Assembly (NCBI GenBank): GCA_003931895.1
Contig: RRZV01000032.1
Coordinates: 39,806 to 103,805 of the forward strand
Reading direction: 5' to 3'
Origin: Mesohalobacter salilacus
GTDB taxonomy: Bacteria; Bacteroidota; Bacteroidia; Flavobacteriales; Flavobacteriaceae
Length of the DNA: 64,000 bases
Shown here: one piece after another, positions 1 through 9,279 of the stretch
How positions within the stretch are numbered: the first letter of the stretch is position 1
Layout: every line of letters begins with the position of its first letter
Made by a program: the position numbers and the translations under genes
Notes under the pieces: model-generated
What the model was told of the DNA's origin: nothing
What the model saw: the letters and a program-made list of their open reading frames with translations, nothing else
Database searches by the model: none

Positions 1-360
1 ATTATTAGGCCAGATGATTTGGTTGTGAAATCTACTGGTGCAAATAGTGCCAATAAACTTTATATTATCCAGAATGTAGATCGAAAACTACCTTTAGTTG
101 ATATTGCAAGCTCAAAAGGTCTGGAAATGAATGAACTGATTAAAGAAATGGAAGCCATAGTCTATAGCGGAACTAAACTTAATATTTCTTATTGGATTGA
201 CGATATGCTTGACGAAGATCAGCAAGAAGAAATTCACGAGTATTTCCTTGAAGCTGAAACTGATAGTATTGAAGAAGCTATTGAAGAATTTGATGGCGAT
301 TATGAAGAAGACGAAATGAGACTATATAGAATAAAATTTATTAGTGAGGTAGCTAATTAA
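1..360 (+). CDS. recQ: ATP-dependent DNA helicase RecQ, C-terminal part (cut by window edge)
   Basis: The frame is open to base 1, so only the last 119 or so residues are present and the start lies outside the window. The segment resembles the extreme C-terminus of flavobacterial RecQ: a helical stretch around YIIQNVDRKLPL, a part that speaks of 'KEMEAIVYSGTKLNI' and 'YWIDDMLDEDQQEEI', and a very acidic tail ending in RIKFISEVAN. RecQ is a 3'-5' superfamily 2 helicase that processes recombination intermediates and stalled forks. The helicase, zinc-binding and most winged-helix parts are not visible, so the call rests on recognising the C-terminal domain. Its TAA stop shares a TTAA tetranucleotide with the stop of the convergent gene at 357-884. 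Confidence 0.8.
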   Translation: MIRPDDLVVKSTGANSANKLYIIQNVDRKLPLVDIASSKGLEMNELIKEMEAIVYSGTKLNISYWIDDMLDEDQQEEIHEYFLEAETDSIEEAIEEFDGDYEEDEMRLYRIKFISEVAN

Positions 361-884
361 TTCCAACGTTCATCAAAATCTAAATCTTCAAAACTGTCTA
401 TATCTAAACCGTCATTTTCAAGTTCATCACTAAATTCATCGCTAAATTGATCAAATAAGTCAGCTTCAAACTTTTTTTCAGGTGGATTTTCAGGGAGTTG
501 GCCTTGAGCGAAGAGTAAATCAGGATAATTTCGACTTGATTCGGGTTCGGTAATGTCTGCTAATTCCACATAAAACATCCACATATTTAAAAAATCATAA
601 ACGTAAATCAGTTTGGTTTGCTTTTCTGATAAAATATCTTCTAAATAGGTTTCGTTCATCATTTTAAGACCAGCTTGACCATCACTCATATCTTCTAAAG
701 CAATTTCTTCACCTTGATTCCATTCATTATCAGCTTTATAAAACGATGCAATTTCTTGACCTTCAAAACCAAAAGCTTGAATTATGGCAAAATGCAAATC
801 TTCAAATGTGTCGGTTTTACGAATCGCAATATCTCTAAATACATCATCTAATACATCAAGTGTAACTCTAAATTTATAAATCAT
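357..884 (-). CDS. pRiA4b ORF-3-like (IS1096 passenger TnpR-type) domain protein
   Basis: A 175-residue soluble protein. The N-terminus (MIYKFRVTLD, then DTFEDLHFAIIQAFGF) matches the start of the plasmid pRiA4b ORF-3-like domain, also annotated as the IS1096 passenger TnpR-like family. The function of that family is not established, and the transposon name is historical. The last 45 residues are extremely acidic (repeated Asp/Glu with Phe and Leu) and contain no domain I recognise. It is translationally coupled to the heme A synthase gene upstream on the same strand: an ATGA overlap (881-884) joins the ctaA stop and this start. Nothing around it looks like a transposon, so it appears to be a resident chromosomal gene. 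Confidence 0.65.
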   Translation of the reverse strand: MIYKFRVTLDVLDDVFRDIAIRKTDTFEDLHFAIIQAFGFEGQEIASFYKADNEWNQGEEIALEDMSDGQAGLKMMNETYLEDILSEKQTKLIYVYDFLNMWMFYVELADITEPESSRNYPDLLFAQGQLPENPPEKKFEADLFDQFSDEFSDELENDGLDIDSFEDLDFDERWN

Positions 885-1909
885 ACTATATTAATTTGTT
901 TTGAGTTTTTTCGTATTTTAACGAAGATATAAAATTGTAAACTAAACATCAAAGCAGCAATAATTAAATGTAAAGGCTGCGTGAGGAAAGGAAAGTCAAA
1001 ATAGTACATCAATATGCCTGTTAAAATTTCAGCGCCAATAGCAAGTAATAATCCATTTGTTAGTTGGTCGAGATTGTAGCGATATTTTTTGTTCATAAAC
1101 CAAATCAACACATTGATCAATAGCACTAAAACTGAAAATGTACGATGAATGTAGAATTTTATATCAGGATTGTCTAACCACAATTGCTTTTCATTGTAAC
1201 CTACAGCTCTAACTGCTTCATCAACAAATTGACGGACTTGTGTGCCTAAACCAATTTGAATAAGCGATAAAAATAAACTAAAAATGACAAGATACTTAAA
1301 AGTAGAAGTGGTTTCAATCTGGTCAGTTTTGGGTTTAGAAATATGAATAATGTACAACAATAAAGCAACAATAACTAATGCAACTATCATGTGGATTGTA
1401 ATTCTTGCAGGAAGCAAGTTAGAATACACTACAGTGGCACCAAGCCAAGCTTGAAACAACAACAAAACTAAAGTAATAAAAGACCATATAATTAGTTTTG
1501 GTTTAGATTTTCTATGCCAAATGGAGCTGATAAACATCAGTAATACAAAAACACCAGATAAAGCGCCAAAAAGCCTATTAATATATTCAATCCAAGTATG
1601 CCAAACATTAAATTCAGCATAGTCGTGTTTATCGTAATTATTCCAATTATTTTGATTAAAATTACGGTCTGAAGAAAACTTGTTTTTAGCTACTTTTAAA
1701 CTTTCGTTGACGATAATGACTTGTCCTTTAAAATAGTCATGTTGCGGTTTCCATTCAAGTTGTTCACGTTCAGTAGGAGGGATGAGATAGCCAAAGCATT
1801 TTGGCCAGTCCGGACAACCCATACCGCTTCCTGTCATTCTAACTATAGCACCAGCTATAATAACAAGGTAGATAACGATAAGAGAAATTTTAGCAAATTT
1901 TCTAAACAT
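881..1909 (-). CDS. ctaA: Heme A synthase (COX15/CtaA family)
   Basis: This is an integral membrane enzyme that oxidises the C8 methyl of heme O to a formyl group, giving heme A for aa3-type cytochrome oxidase. The 342-residue protein has about eight hydrophobic helices. The family signature VRMTGSGMGCPDWPKCFG follows the first helix, and its two cysteines match those seen in COX15/CtaA proteins. Conserved heme-ligand histidines are visible in the HDYAEFNVWHTWIEYINR region, in TIHMIVALV, in IHRTFSVLVLL and near the end in PLHLIIAA. The length fits the Bacteroidetes form. It is the first gene of a two-gene unit with the pRiA4b-like gene. Cytochrome oxidase genes are not adjacent in this window. 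Confidence 0.9.
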   Translation of the reverse strand: MFRKFAKISLIVIYLVIIAGAIVRMTGSGMGCPDWPKCFGYLIPPTEREQLEWKPQHDYFKGQVIIVNESLKVAKNKFSSDRNFNQNNWNNYDKHDYAEFNVWHTWIEYINRLFGALSGVFVLLMFISSIWHRKSKPKLIIWSFITLVLLLFQAWLGATVVYSNLLPARITIHMIVALVIVALLLYIIHISKPKTDQIETTSTFKYLVIFSLFLSLIQIGLGTQVRQFVDEAVRAVGYNEKQLWLDNPDIKFYIHRTFSVLVLLINVLIWFMNKKYRYNLDQLTNGLLLAIGAEILTGILMYYFDFPFLTQPLHLIIAALMFSLQFYIFVKIRKNSKQINIV

Positions 1910-1998
1910 ACTTGCAAAGATAATCTAAGCAATTCAAGGCGCCTGTTAGAAAGCTATTGAATTCAATAAAAATTAACGAAGTTAAAAGTGTTTTTAGG

Positions 1999-3117
1999 TT
2001 AATTACCCAGCATTACAGGCATGACCAACATAGTAACTTGTTCACCATCTTCAAGGCCATCAACTGGCGTAAGAATACCAGCCCTGTTTGGCATACTCAT
2101 GGCTAATTGTACTTCTTTAGAAGTTAAATTGCTCAACATTTCAATTAAGAAACGAGAGTTAAAACCAATTTCCATATCATCACCGTTGTATTGGCAATCA
2201 AGGCGTTCTTCTCCAGAGTTAGAATAATCTACATCTTGAGCTGATATTTTGAGTTCAGCACCATTCAATTTGAGTTTAATCTGATGTGTAGTTTTATTAG
2301 CGAAAATAGAAATACGCTTTACCGTATTTAAAAATTGATTACGGTCTATAATGAGTTTATTCGGATTTTCAGAAGGAATAACCGCTTCGTAATTTGGATA
2401 TTTACCATCAATCAATCGACAGTTAAGTTCAAAATCTTCAAAAGAAAATTTAGCATTAGTTTCATTGAATTCAATATTGACATCCTCTTCGCTTCCACTT
2501 AAAATGCTTTTAAGAAGATTAAGCGGTTTTTTAGGCATGATAAACTCAGCTTGCTTGTCACTTTGAATATCGTCTCTAGTGTATTTTACCAATTTATGGG
2601 CGTCTGTTCCTACAAACCTTGTGTCATTTTCTAAAAATTGAAAAAACACACCATTCATAACAGGTCTCAAACTATCATTTCCAGTAGCAAAAATTGTATT
2701 TGTAATTGCTGTTGCTAAGGTATCTGCAATTATTTTAGAAGTACTAGCATCTTCAACTTCTACAGTGTTTGGGAAATCTTCAGGATTGACGTAAGCCAAC
2801 TCAGACTTTCCACCCTGATAGCTAATCTCTACAGTATTATTATCTTTAATTTTAAAGGCTAAAGGCTGTTCAGGAAATGTTTTTAAAGTATCTAATAAAA
2901 TTTTTGCGGGTATGGCAAAATTAATTTTAGACTCAGATTCTACATTAAGATTGACAGAAATGGTTGACTCTAAGTCTGAGGCAGATACTCTCAAGGTATT
3001 ATGGTCAAGCTCAAACAAAAAATTGTCAAGAATGGCTAAAGTATTTGAATTGTTTATTATCCCGCCTAAAACCTGGAGTTTTTGCGACATATAAGAGCTA
3101 GATACAATAAAATTCAT
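1999..3117 (-). CDS. dnaN: DNA polymerase III beta subunit (sliding clamp)
   Basis: The 372-residue length and the sequence fit the three-domain beta clamp that encircles DNA and holds replicative polymerase on the template. Family features include the N-terminal LGGIINNSNTLAILDNFLF region, SASDLESTISV, the segment with GTDAHKLVKY in domain two, IDGKYPNYEAVIPS before domain three, and the C-terminal LVMPVMLGN. The C-terminal Met-Pro-rich stretch belongs to the hydrophobic pocket used by clamp-binding partners. The gene stands alone between ctaA and a divergent protease gene and is not next to dnaA or recF. recF lies about 20 kb away at 23748, so the classic dnaA-dnaN-recF cluster is split here. 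Confidence 0.95.
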   Translation of the reverse strand: MNFIVSSSYMSQKLQVLGGIINNSNTLAILDNFLFELDHNTLRVSASDLESTISVNLNVESESKINFAIPAKILLDTLKTFPEQPLAFKIKDNNTVEISYQGGKSELAYVNPEDFPNTVEVEDASTSKIIADTLATAITNTIFATGNDSLRPVMNGVFFQFLENDTRFVGTDAHKLVKYTRDDIQSDKQAEFIMPKKPLNLLKSILSGSEEDVNIEFNETNAKFSFEDFELNCRLIDGKYPNYEAVIPSENPNKLIIDRNQFLNTVKRISIFANKTTHQIKLKLNGAELKISAQDVDYSNSGEERLDCQYNGDDMEIGFNSRFLIEMLSNLTSKEVQLAMSMPNRAGILTPVDGLEDGEQVTMLVMPVMLGN

Positions 3118-3137
3118 ATTTTAACTTTTTTAAAAAA

Positions 3138-3145
3138 CAAATATA
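3138..3145 (-). promoter_or_regulatory. Bacteroidetes -7 box candidate for dnaN
   Basis: Read on the minus strand this is TATATTTG, which fits the Bacteroidetes -7 consensus TAnnTTTG, 20 bases before the dnaN ATG. I see no good -33 TTTG at the usual spacing, so this is a partial match. Confidence 0.4.
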
Positions 3146-3200
3146 TTTTAAATATTGCTAAATTGCTTAAAATTATATCATATTTATCAAATATATCTTT

Positions 3201-6140
3201 ATGAGTTTTAAGAATCAACTAGTTTTCATATTAATTTTTACTTTCACCTTTCAATCATTTTCTCAAACTAAAGAGGAAAGAAGTAAAATAGTTTCAAGCT
3301 ATAATCTTGAGTTTTTAGATGAGTTATCTGAAGAATTTTCAAAAGCTTATAAAAAAGAAAAAAGAGAAGCGCTTCTATATGCATCAGCCAATAACATTGA
3401 AGTTGTTAAGCAACAAGAAAATGGTGGTATATCAGTTTTAGAAAGAGTTATGGATGATGGTACGCTTATATATATAACAACATTTAACTCTGGAGCTGCT
3501 GAAACTATAAATACAAATTTATTATATCCTAATGCTGCCTTAGGGTTGTCATTAAATGGTCAAGGCATAACATTAGGAATATGGGATGGTGGAATAGTGA
3601 GGTCTTCTCATCAAGAATTATTCAATAGAGTGACTCAGTTGGATAACCCTAATGGTTTGAGTAGTCATGCAACCCATGTTGCAGGAACTATGATTGCATC
3701 TGGTGTAAATCCCAACGCCAAAGGTATGGCTTTTGGAGCCGACCTCTCAGCTTATGATTTTGGAAATGATTTATCAGAAATGACCAATGAAGCTTCAAAT
3801 GGAATGCTTGTTTCTAATCATTCTTATGGATTAAGCCCTGCAGCTATTCCCGATGCATTTTTTGGAGCTTACCTCGGTTTTGCAGCTAATTTAGATCAAT
3901 TGGTATTTAATGCACCACATTATTTACCTGTTATTTCAGCAGGCAATAGTAGAAATGTTCCACCATCACAGGGTGGTCCTTTTAATGCTTCAAAAAATGG
4001 TTTTGACTTAATATCTGGTCAAAATTTATCTAAAAATATACTTACAGTAGCTAATGTATTAGAAGTTAATAATTACGTAGATGAATCTAGTGTAGTGATG
4101 TCAAGTTCTAGTAGTTGGGGTCCTACAGACGATGGTAGAATAAAACCAGATATTTCTGCAAAAGGAACCAACACATTATCAAGTGTAGCAAATTCTGATA
4201 GTGGTTACGCAAATTTTTCTGGTACATCAATGTCAGCACCAAGTGTTAGTGGAAGTATTGGTTTATTGCACCAACATCACAATAATATGTATAATGAGTT
4301 TCTGACTGCTGCATCAATGAGGGGCTTGGTTATTCATACGGCAAGAGAAGCAGGTAATGCTCCTGGTCCAGATTACAAATTTGGTTGGGGCTTAATGGAT
4401 ACCGCTGAAGCGGCTAGTATAATTTCTAATAAAAATTTTACGAGTATCATAGAAGAAAACACGATTAATCAAAATGAAACGTACTCCATTACTGTTAATG
4501 CTGTTGATTCTAATACACCTTTAGTTGCAACAATTGCTTGGACTGATCCAGCTGGAACTCCTCAAGATGTTTCGATAGTTGATGATTCTACGCCAAAATT
4601 AGTCAACGACTTAGATATAAAAATTACAGCTCCAGATGGATTTACTGAATTTTTGCCCTGGACTCTTGATGTAGCCTCACCTAACTCAGCAGCAACTAGT
4701 GGAGATAATATTGTGGATAATGTTGAAAAGATTGAAATAGGAAATGCAGTTGGACAATATACTATTGAAATTTCTCACAAAGGTGTTTTACAAAATTTAT
4801 CTCAAGATTACTCTTTAATTATAAGTGGTATTGCTGAATCGAGTTTTGCTGTACAAACCGATATCCCTGACCGTTCGTTTTGTGCTGATGAAACAGCTTT
4901 TTTTGACTTAGAAGTTAATTCTATAAGCTCTTTTAATGGGAATATAAGTCTTAGTGTTAATGGCTTGCCACCAAGTCTAACTTCCTCATTTTCGCCATCT
5001 ACAGTTAGTAATCAAGGTGATACCACTTTAAGTATAGGTAATTTATCATCAGTTCCAGTAGGTGATTATCCATTTACAGTATTAGCTACTTCTTCTGGAG
5101 AGAGTTTTAACTTTGATTTAAACCTTAACATAGAGTCTGCATCTGCTTTACCTTCTTTAGTTCTTAACGGACCGAATACTACTGATTTGACAGGTTTGTC
5201 ACCAGTTTTAAATTGGAATGCTATTGCTGAAGCAACTTCTTATGAGGTTCAACTTTCAACTTCATCAAACTTTGATACGTTGTTATTTAGTTTGATAACT
5301 GAAAATACTCAAGTAAATATACCAGAATTAGATTCTGATCAACAATATTATTGGAGAGTAAGGCCTTTAAGTAATTGTGTAACTGGATTATTTACCAATA
5401 GTGATTTTAGCACTAAAGTTCTAGAATGTATACCTTTAGCCTTTTCTTCTGACACACCAGTAAACATAATAAGTACAGGCCCTAATACAACACAATCAAC
5501 GTTAAATATTTCAGGAATACCTCAAGGTAATTCCATAGAAGATATTAATGTAAATTTTGAACTTACACACACCTGGCTGGCCGATTTAGTGGTGATATTA
5601 ACAAGTCCTGCGGGTACAACTATTACTTTGCTTGATCAGCCTTGTGATGATTTAGATAATGTAGATGTTACTTTTGATGATAAAGGCACTTCTCAGAGTT
5701 GTAGTGACTTAATTCCTCCGGCCTTATTTGGTGTGGTTAAAGCTGAAGATAAATTATCATCTTTTGTTGGAGAAGACCCAAATGGAGATTGGGTTTTAAC
5801 AGTTCAAGATATGTTTCCAGGTGATGGTGGAAGCATAGATAGTTTTGGAGTAGAAATATGTTATGAACAAACTCTATCTGTAAAGGATGTTTTATTATCA
5901 GATTTTAAAGTTTACCCCAATCCAACCACAGGACGAGTAGAACTGAGTTTTAATCAAAATATCGATCAAGAATTTAAAGTTAATGTGATTGATCTTAATG
6001 GTAAAATTTTAAAGACTTTTGATATTAAAAGTTCTTCAAACCAGTTCAATTTTAATTTAAGCGATTTAAGTTCAGGTATTTATTTTGTAAGTATAAAATC
6101 AGCAAATAAAACTGCTGTCAAAAAATTGATTTTAAAATAA
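3201..6140 (+). CDS. Secreted S8 (subtilisin-like) serine protease with P-domain and T9SS type A sorting domain
   Basis: A 979-residue secreted subtilase. Residues 1-21 are a signal peptide (ending FQSFSQ). The catalytic triad is visible: Asp129 in GIWDGG, His156 in SSHATHVAG and Ser343 in FSGTSMSAP; the oxyanion Asn is probably Asn249 in ISAGNS. After the catalytic domain come beta-sandwich segments (about 420-540), Ig/fibronectin-like repeats (about 555-740, including a YEVQLSTSSNF strand) and a proprotein-convertase P-like domain (about 755-890, with LTHTWLADLVVILTSPAG). The C-terminus (from about 895) carries the T9SS type A signature: VYPNPTTG, then GIYFVSI and a basic end. It is therefore exported by Sec, crosses the outer membrane by the type IX system, and probably degrades extracellular protein. 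It is transcribed divergently from dnaN. Confidence 0.9.
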   Translation: MSFKNQLVFILIFTFTFQSFSQTKEERSKIVSSYNLEFLDELSEEFSKAYKKEKREALLYASANNIEVVKQQENGGISVLERVMDDGTLIYITTFNSGAAETINTNLLYPNAALGLSLNGQGITLGIWDGGIVRSSHQELFNRVTQLDNPNGLSSHATHVAGTMIASGVNPNAKGMAFGADLSAYDFGNDLSEMTNEASNGMLVSNHSYGLSPAAIPDAFFGAYLGFAANLDQLVFNAPHYLPVISAGNSRNVPPSQGGPFNASKNGFDLISGQNLSKNILTVANVLEVNNYVDESSVVMSSSSSWGPTDDGRIKPDISAKGTNTLSSVANSDSGYANFSGTSMSAPSVSGSIGLLHQHHNNMYNEFLTAASMRGLVIHTAREAGNAPGPDYKFGWGLMDTAEAASIISNKNFTSIIEENTINQNETYSITVNAVDSNTPLVATIAWTDPAGTPQDVSIVDDSTPKLVNDLDIKITAPDGFTEFLPWTLDVASPNSAATSGDNIVDNVEKIEIGNAVGQYTIEISHKGVLQNLSQDYSLIISGIAESSFAVQTDIPDRSFCADETAFFDLEVNSISSFNGNISLSVNGLPPSLTSSFSPSTVSNQGDTTLSIGNLSSVPVGDYPFTVLATSSGESFNFDLNLNIESASALPSLVLNGPNTTDLTGLSPVLNWNAIAEATSYEVQLSTSSNFDTLLFSLITENTQVNIPELDSDQQYYWRVRPLSNCVTGLFTNSDFSTKVLECIPLAFSSDTPVNIISTGPNTTQSTLNISGIPQGNSIEDINVNFELTHTWLADLVVILTSPAGTTITLLDQPCDDLDNVDVTFDDKGTSQSCSDLIPPALFGVVKAEDKLSSFVGEDPNGDWVLTVQDMFPGDGGSIDSFGVEICYEQTLSVKDVLLSDFKVYPNPTTGRVELSFNQNIDQEFKVNVIDLNGKILKTFDIKSSSNQFNFNLSDLSSGIYFVSIKSANKTAVKKLILK

Positions 6141-6155
6141 TATCTCAATTTTTGA

Positions 6156-8618
6156 ATGACTAATATGAACTATTATGCTGATGTAATTTTACCTTTAAAT
6201 ATCCAAAATCTATTAACCTACAGTCTATCTGAAGAAATACACCAACAGTGTCAAATTGGTTCGAGAGTAGCGGTTCCTTTAGGTAAAAATAAACTGTATA
6301 CAGCTGTTGTTGTTAATATTCACAGCAATCAACCCTTGCATTATGAAGCAAAACCTGTAAAGGAAATCTTAGACTATTTTCCTATCATCACGATTAACCA
6401 ACTGAAACTGTTCAAATGGGTTAAAAATTATTATTTATCCTCTTTTGGTTTAATTCTCAAAGCTTGCTTACCAAGCGCTTTGCTGATTCAGAGTGAAACT
6501 TTAATTCAACGTAATGAAGACGTTGATTATGCTGAAAAAGATTTGTCTGATGATGAATTTCTTCTTCTTGAAGCCATTGATAAACAGACGCAAATCAAAA
6601 TGAGTGATGCTCAAAAAATTTTGGGAAAAACCTCAGGATTGAAGGTTGTAAATGAATTGATCAATCAAAATTTAATTCACATAGATAGGCAGATTAAACG
6701 CCAATACAAGCCAAAACTTAAATCTTATATCAGAATAGCTGAACACTACAAGTCTTCAGAAAACTTAAAACAATTATTAGACGATTTAGGTCGTGCAGAA
6801 AAACAAAAAGAAGTGGTTCTTCACTATTTTAAATTACAAGCTAAATCTAATAAACCTCTTTCTAAAAAAGACTTTAAATCGCAAATTGATGCCAGTGATT
6901 CAGTTTTAAAAGCCTTGGTTGATAAAGCTGTTTTAGAAGAATACAGGGTTCAAGAAGATCGCATTAAAAATGACCAGAAACCAGAAGCTAACAAGCTTTT
7001 ATTATCATCTGCACAAGACAAAGCCTATCAAGAAATAAAGTCACATTTTAAAACCAATGAAGTCGTTTTGTTTAAAGGTGTAACTTCTTCTGGAAAAACA
7101 GAAATTTATCTCAAACTGATAGAAGAACTTTTAGCGAAACAACAACAAATCTTGTATTTGTTGCCTGAAATAGCTTTAACGACCCAACTCATCCAGCGTA
7201 TTAAGAACCAATTTGCCAACCGGGTTTTAGTCTATCACAGTAAATATTCAGCTAACGAACGTGTAGAAATTTATAAAGAAGTTTTAAGTCCTGTTTCAGG
7301 TCAAATTATAGTTGGGACACGGTCTGCTATTTTTCTGCCATTTCAAGACTTAAAACTGATCATTGTAGACGAATCTCACGAAAATAGCTTTAAACAATTT
7401 GATCCTTCACCGCGTTATCACGCACGTGATACTGCTGTAGTTTTAGGACAGATCCACCAAGCAAAAGTTTTAATGGGTTCGGCAACGCCAAGTTTAGAGA
7501 GTTTTTACAATGTAAAAACGGGTAAGTATAAATATGTAGAACTTAATAAGCGTTTTGGCGATGTTAAACCCCCTGTAATTAAAACCATAGATTTAAAGGA
7601 AAAATACAAGCGAAAAAAAATGAAAGGTCACTTTTCTGATGAGCTCATTGAGCGTATTACAGAGACTTTAGATCGTGGTAAACAAGTTATTATTTTTCAA
7701 AACCGTAGAGGCTATTCACCTGTCATTGAGTGTTTAACTTGTGGTCATTCGCCCCAATGTCCGCATTGTGATGTGAGTTTAACGTTGCACAAAGCCAATA
7801 ACACTTTAAGGTGTCATTATTGTGGCTATAGAATGGCCGTTCAAAACAAGTGTTTGTCATGCGGAGGACAAGACCTCACAGCTATGGGATTTGGTACAGA
7901 ACAAATCGAACACGAAGCCAAAGATTTGTTTTCCAAAGCCAAAATCAAACGAATGGACTTGGATACTACCAGAGGCAAATACGATTTTGAAAAGCTTATT
8001 TCAGGGTTTGAAAATTTAGAAATTGATATCTTGATTGGGACTCAAATGTTGACTAAAGGACTGGATTTTAGAAATGTAGATTTAGTTGCCGTAATGCACG
8101 CTGACGGTTTATTTAATTTTCCAAATTTTAGAGCTTTTGAAAAAAGTTATCAACTACTAACACAAGTGGCGGGTCGTGCAGGTCGAACAAAAGAGCAAGG
8201 CGAAGTCTTGATTCAAACCTTTCAGCCTCAGCATCGTGTAATTCAAGATGTGATTACTGAAAACTACACCAATCTCTACAAGCAAGAAATGGAACAGCGC
8301 TCTGATTTTCATTATCCGCCTTATTACAAAATGATAAAATTGGTTTTCAAATCTAGAGATTACAATCGCCTAAACGAAGCTGCAGAGTGGATGGCGGTTT
8401 ACCTTAAACAAATTTTTAATCAAAACGTTTTAGGACCAGAATTTCCTGGAATTGCAAGAATACGTAATCAATACATCAAACATATTATTATTAAAATACC
8501 ACCTGATCAATCCATAAGTAAAACCAAAGCTTATTTGCTCAAAGGTATTGAGCGTTATGATACAATATCAAAATTTAAAAGCGTTCGTCTCAATATTGAT
8601 GTTGACCCTTACGCATAA
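6156..8618 (+). CDS. priA: Primosomal protein N' (replication restart helicase PriA)
   Basis: PriA recognises stalled or D-loop forks and reloads the replicative helicase. The 820-residue protein has the full layout: an N-terminal 3'-DNA-binding domain (YYADVILPLNIQNLLTYSL, SRVAVPLGKNKLYTAVV), Walker A GVTSSGKT at residues 308-315, a DESH motif II (IIVDESHENSF) and the motif GSATPSLES. Eight zinc-binding cysteines lie in four CxxC pairs (CLTCGHSPQCPHC and RCHYCGY, CLSCGG). Motifs V/VI appear as GTQMLTKGLDF and QVAGRAGR. Met4 (6165) begins the conserved segment and is an equally plausible start. It lies 15 bases after the protease gene and ends at a strong two-way terminator. Confidence 0.96.
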   Translation: MTNMNYYADVILPLNIQNLLTYSLSEEIHQQCQIGSRVAVPLGKNKLYTAVVVNIHSNQPLHYEAKPVKEILDYFPIITINQLKLFKWVKNYYLSSFGLILKACLPSALLIQSETLIQRNEDVDYAEKDLSDDEFLLLEAIDKQTQIKMSDAQKILGKTSGLKVVNELINQNLIHIDRQIKRQYKPKLKSYIRIAEHYKSSENLKQLLDDLGRAEKQKEVVLHYFKLQAKSNKPLSKKDFKSQIDASDSVLKALVDKAVLEEYRVQEDRIKNDQKPEANKLLLSSAQDKAYQEIKSHFKTNEVVLFKGVTSSGKTEIYLKLIEELLAKQQQILYLLPEIALTTQLIQRIKNQFANRVLVYHSKYSANERVEIYKEVLSPVSGQIIVGTRSAIFLPFQDLKLIIVDESHENSFKQFDPSPRYHARDTAVVLGQIHQAKVLMGSATPSLESFYNVKTGKYKYVELNKRFGDVKPPVIKTIDLKEKYKRKKMKGHFSDELIERITETLDRGKQVIIFQNRRGYSPVIECLTCGHSPQCPHCDVSLTLHKANNTLRCHYCGYRMAVQNKCLSCGGQDLTAMGFGTEQIEHEAKDLFSKAKIKRMDLDTTRGKYDFEKLISGFENLEIDILIGTQMLTKGLDFRNVDLVAVMHADGLFNFPNFRAFEKSYQLLTQVAGRAGRTKEQGEVLIQTFQPQHRVIQDVITENYTNLYKQEMEQRSDFHYPPYYKMIKLVFKSRDYNRLNEAAEWMAVYLKQIFNQNVLGPEFPGIARIRNQYIKHIIIKIPPDQSISKTKAYLLKGIERYDTISKFKSVRLNIDVDPYA

Positions 8619-8619
8619 A

Positions 8620-8650
8620 AAAAAGGCCACTCAAACTGAGCAGCCTTTTT
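8620..8650. terminator. Bidirectional intrinsic terminator between priA and a convergent gene
   Basis: An inverted repeat has arms AAAAAGGC (8620-8627) and GCCTTTTT (8643-8650). Inner arms CTCA/TGAG close a three-base loop, separated from the outer arms by a 2x2 mismatch. A-runs on the left and T-runs on the right allow termination in both directions, serving priA (+) and the gene at 8673-9254 (-). Confidence 0.85.
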
Positions 8651-8672
8651 AAAACTAAACCTAACACAGTTA

Positions 8673-9254
8673 CTATTTGATACTTATCAATTTTGTGAAT
8701 GACTTTTTACCACATTTTACTTGAACAGTGTATTCACCTTTAGGTAATCTTTTGGTATTAAAAGTTTTTTTCACAAACAGTTCATTAAGGTTTTTAATTT
8801 CAGTCAATTCAAAACCATTAGAATCTGTAATATTCATAATCACATTTTTAAGTTGTGGGTTTGTTAACCCAACACTTAAATAATCTCCTTCTTGATTAAT
8901 CATTGGCTTAAAGCTAACTTGATTAAAATTTGAAGTTACTAAAGTATTGTTTTCTTTCTTCACAATTACGGCAGTATTAATTTTGCTGTCGTTTTCATAC
9001 TCTACAAAATACTTTCCATTAGGCAATGTAGATAAGGTGAAAGTCTTCTGATAGCTATCTCCATTTATTCTTTCAAAGAATAATACAGTGCCTTCCTCGT
9101 CAAAAATTCTGATAATTTCTTGACCTGAAGTTTTTTGAGCTTCTATTATTACTTCAGAAGTACCATTACTTCTAATCTGAATGTCAGAAATTGCAAATAC
9201 TTGAACAGAAAGTAAAATTGCAACTGCTGTAATTAATTGTTTCATAGTTTTCAT
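8673..9254 (-). CDS. Secreted two-repeat beta-sandwich protein of unknown function
   Basis: A 193-residue protein with a signal peptide (TMKQLITAVAILLSVQVFA). The mature part looks like two tandem modules of about 85 residues. Each ends in a similar motif: 'TFTLSTLPNGKYFVEY' then 'INTAVIVKKEN' in the first, and 'TFNTKRLPKGEYTVQV' then 'FTKLISIK' in the second. The L-P-x-G-x-Y-x-V pattern followed by a Lys-rich strand resembles the beta-sandwich fold of T9SS C-terminal domains and DUF3244-like proteins. Here there is no cargo domain, so the protein consists only of such modules. I cannot assign a function. A surface or periplasmic location is inferred. Met4 (9245) is an alternative start. Confidence 0.6.
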   Translation of the reverse strand: MKTMKQLITAVAILLSVQVFAISDIQIRSNGTSEVIIEAQKTSGQEIIRIFDEEGTVLFFERINGDSYQKTFTLSTLPNGKYFVEYENDSKINTAVIVKKENNTLVTSNFNQVSFKPMINQEGDYLSVGLTNPQLKNVIMNITDSNGFELTEIKNLNELFVKKTFNTKRLPKGEYTVQVKCGKKSFTKLISIK

Positions 9255-9279
9255 AACATTTGTTTTTAAAATTACAATG

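Noticed and set aside
357..884. Mobile-element origin for the pRiA4b ORF-3-like gene
   Set aside because: The family name comes from mobile DNA, but no inverted repeats, transposase or base-composition break surrounds it.
1999..3200. Possible replication origin next to dnaN
   Set aside because: No dnaA gene, no cluster of DnaA-box-like TTATCCACA sequences and no strand switch typical of an origin was seen.
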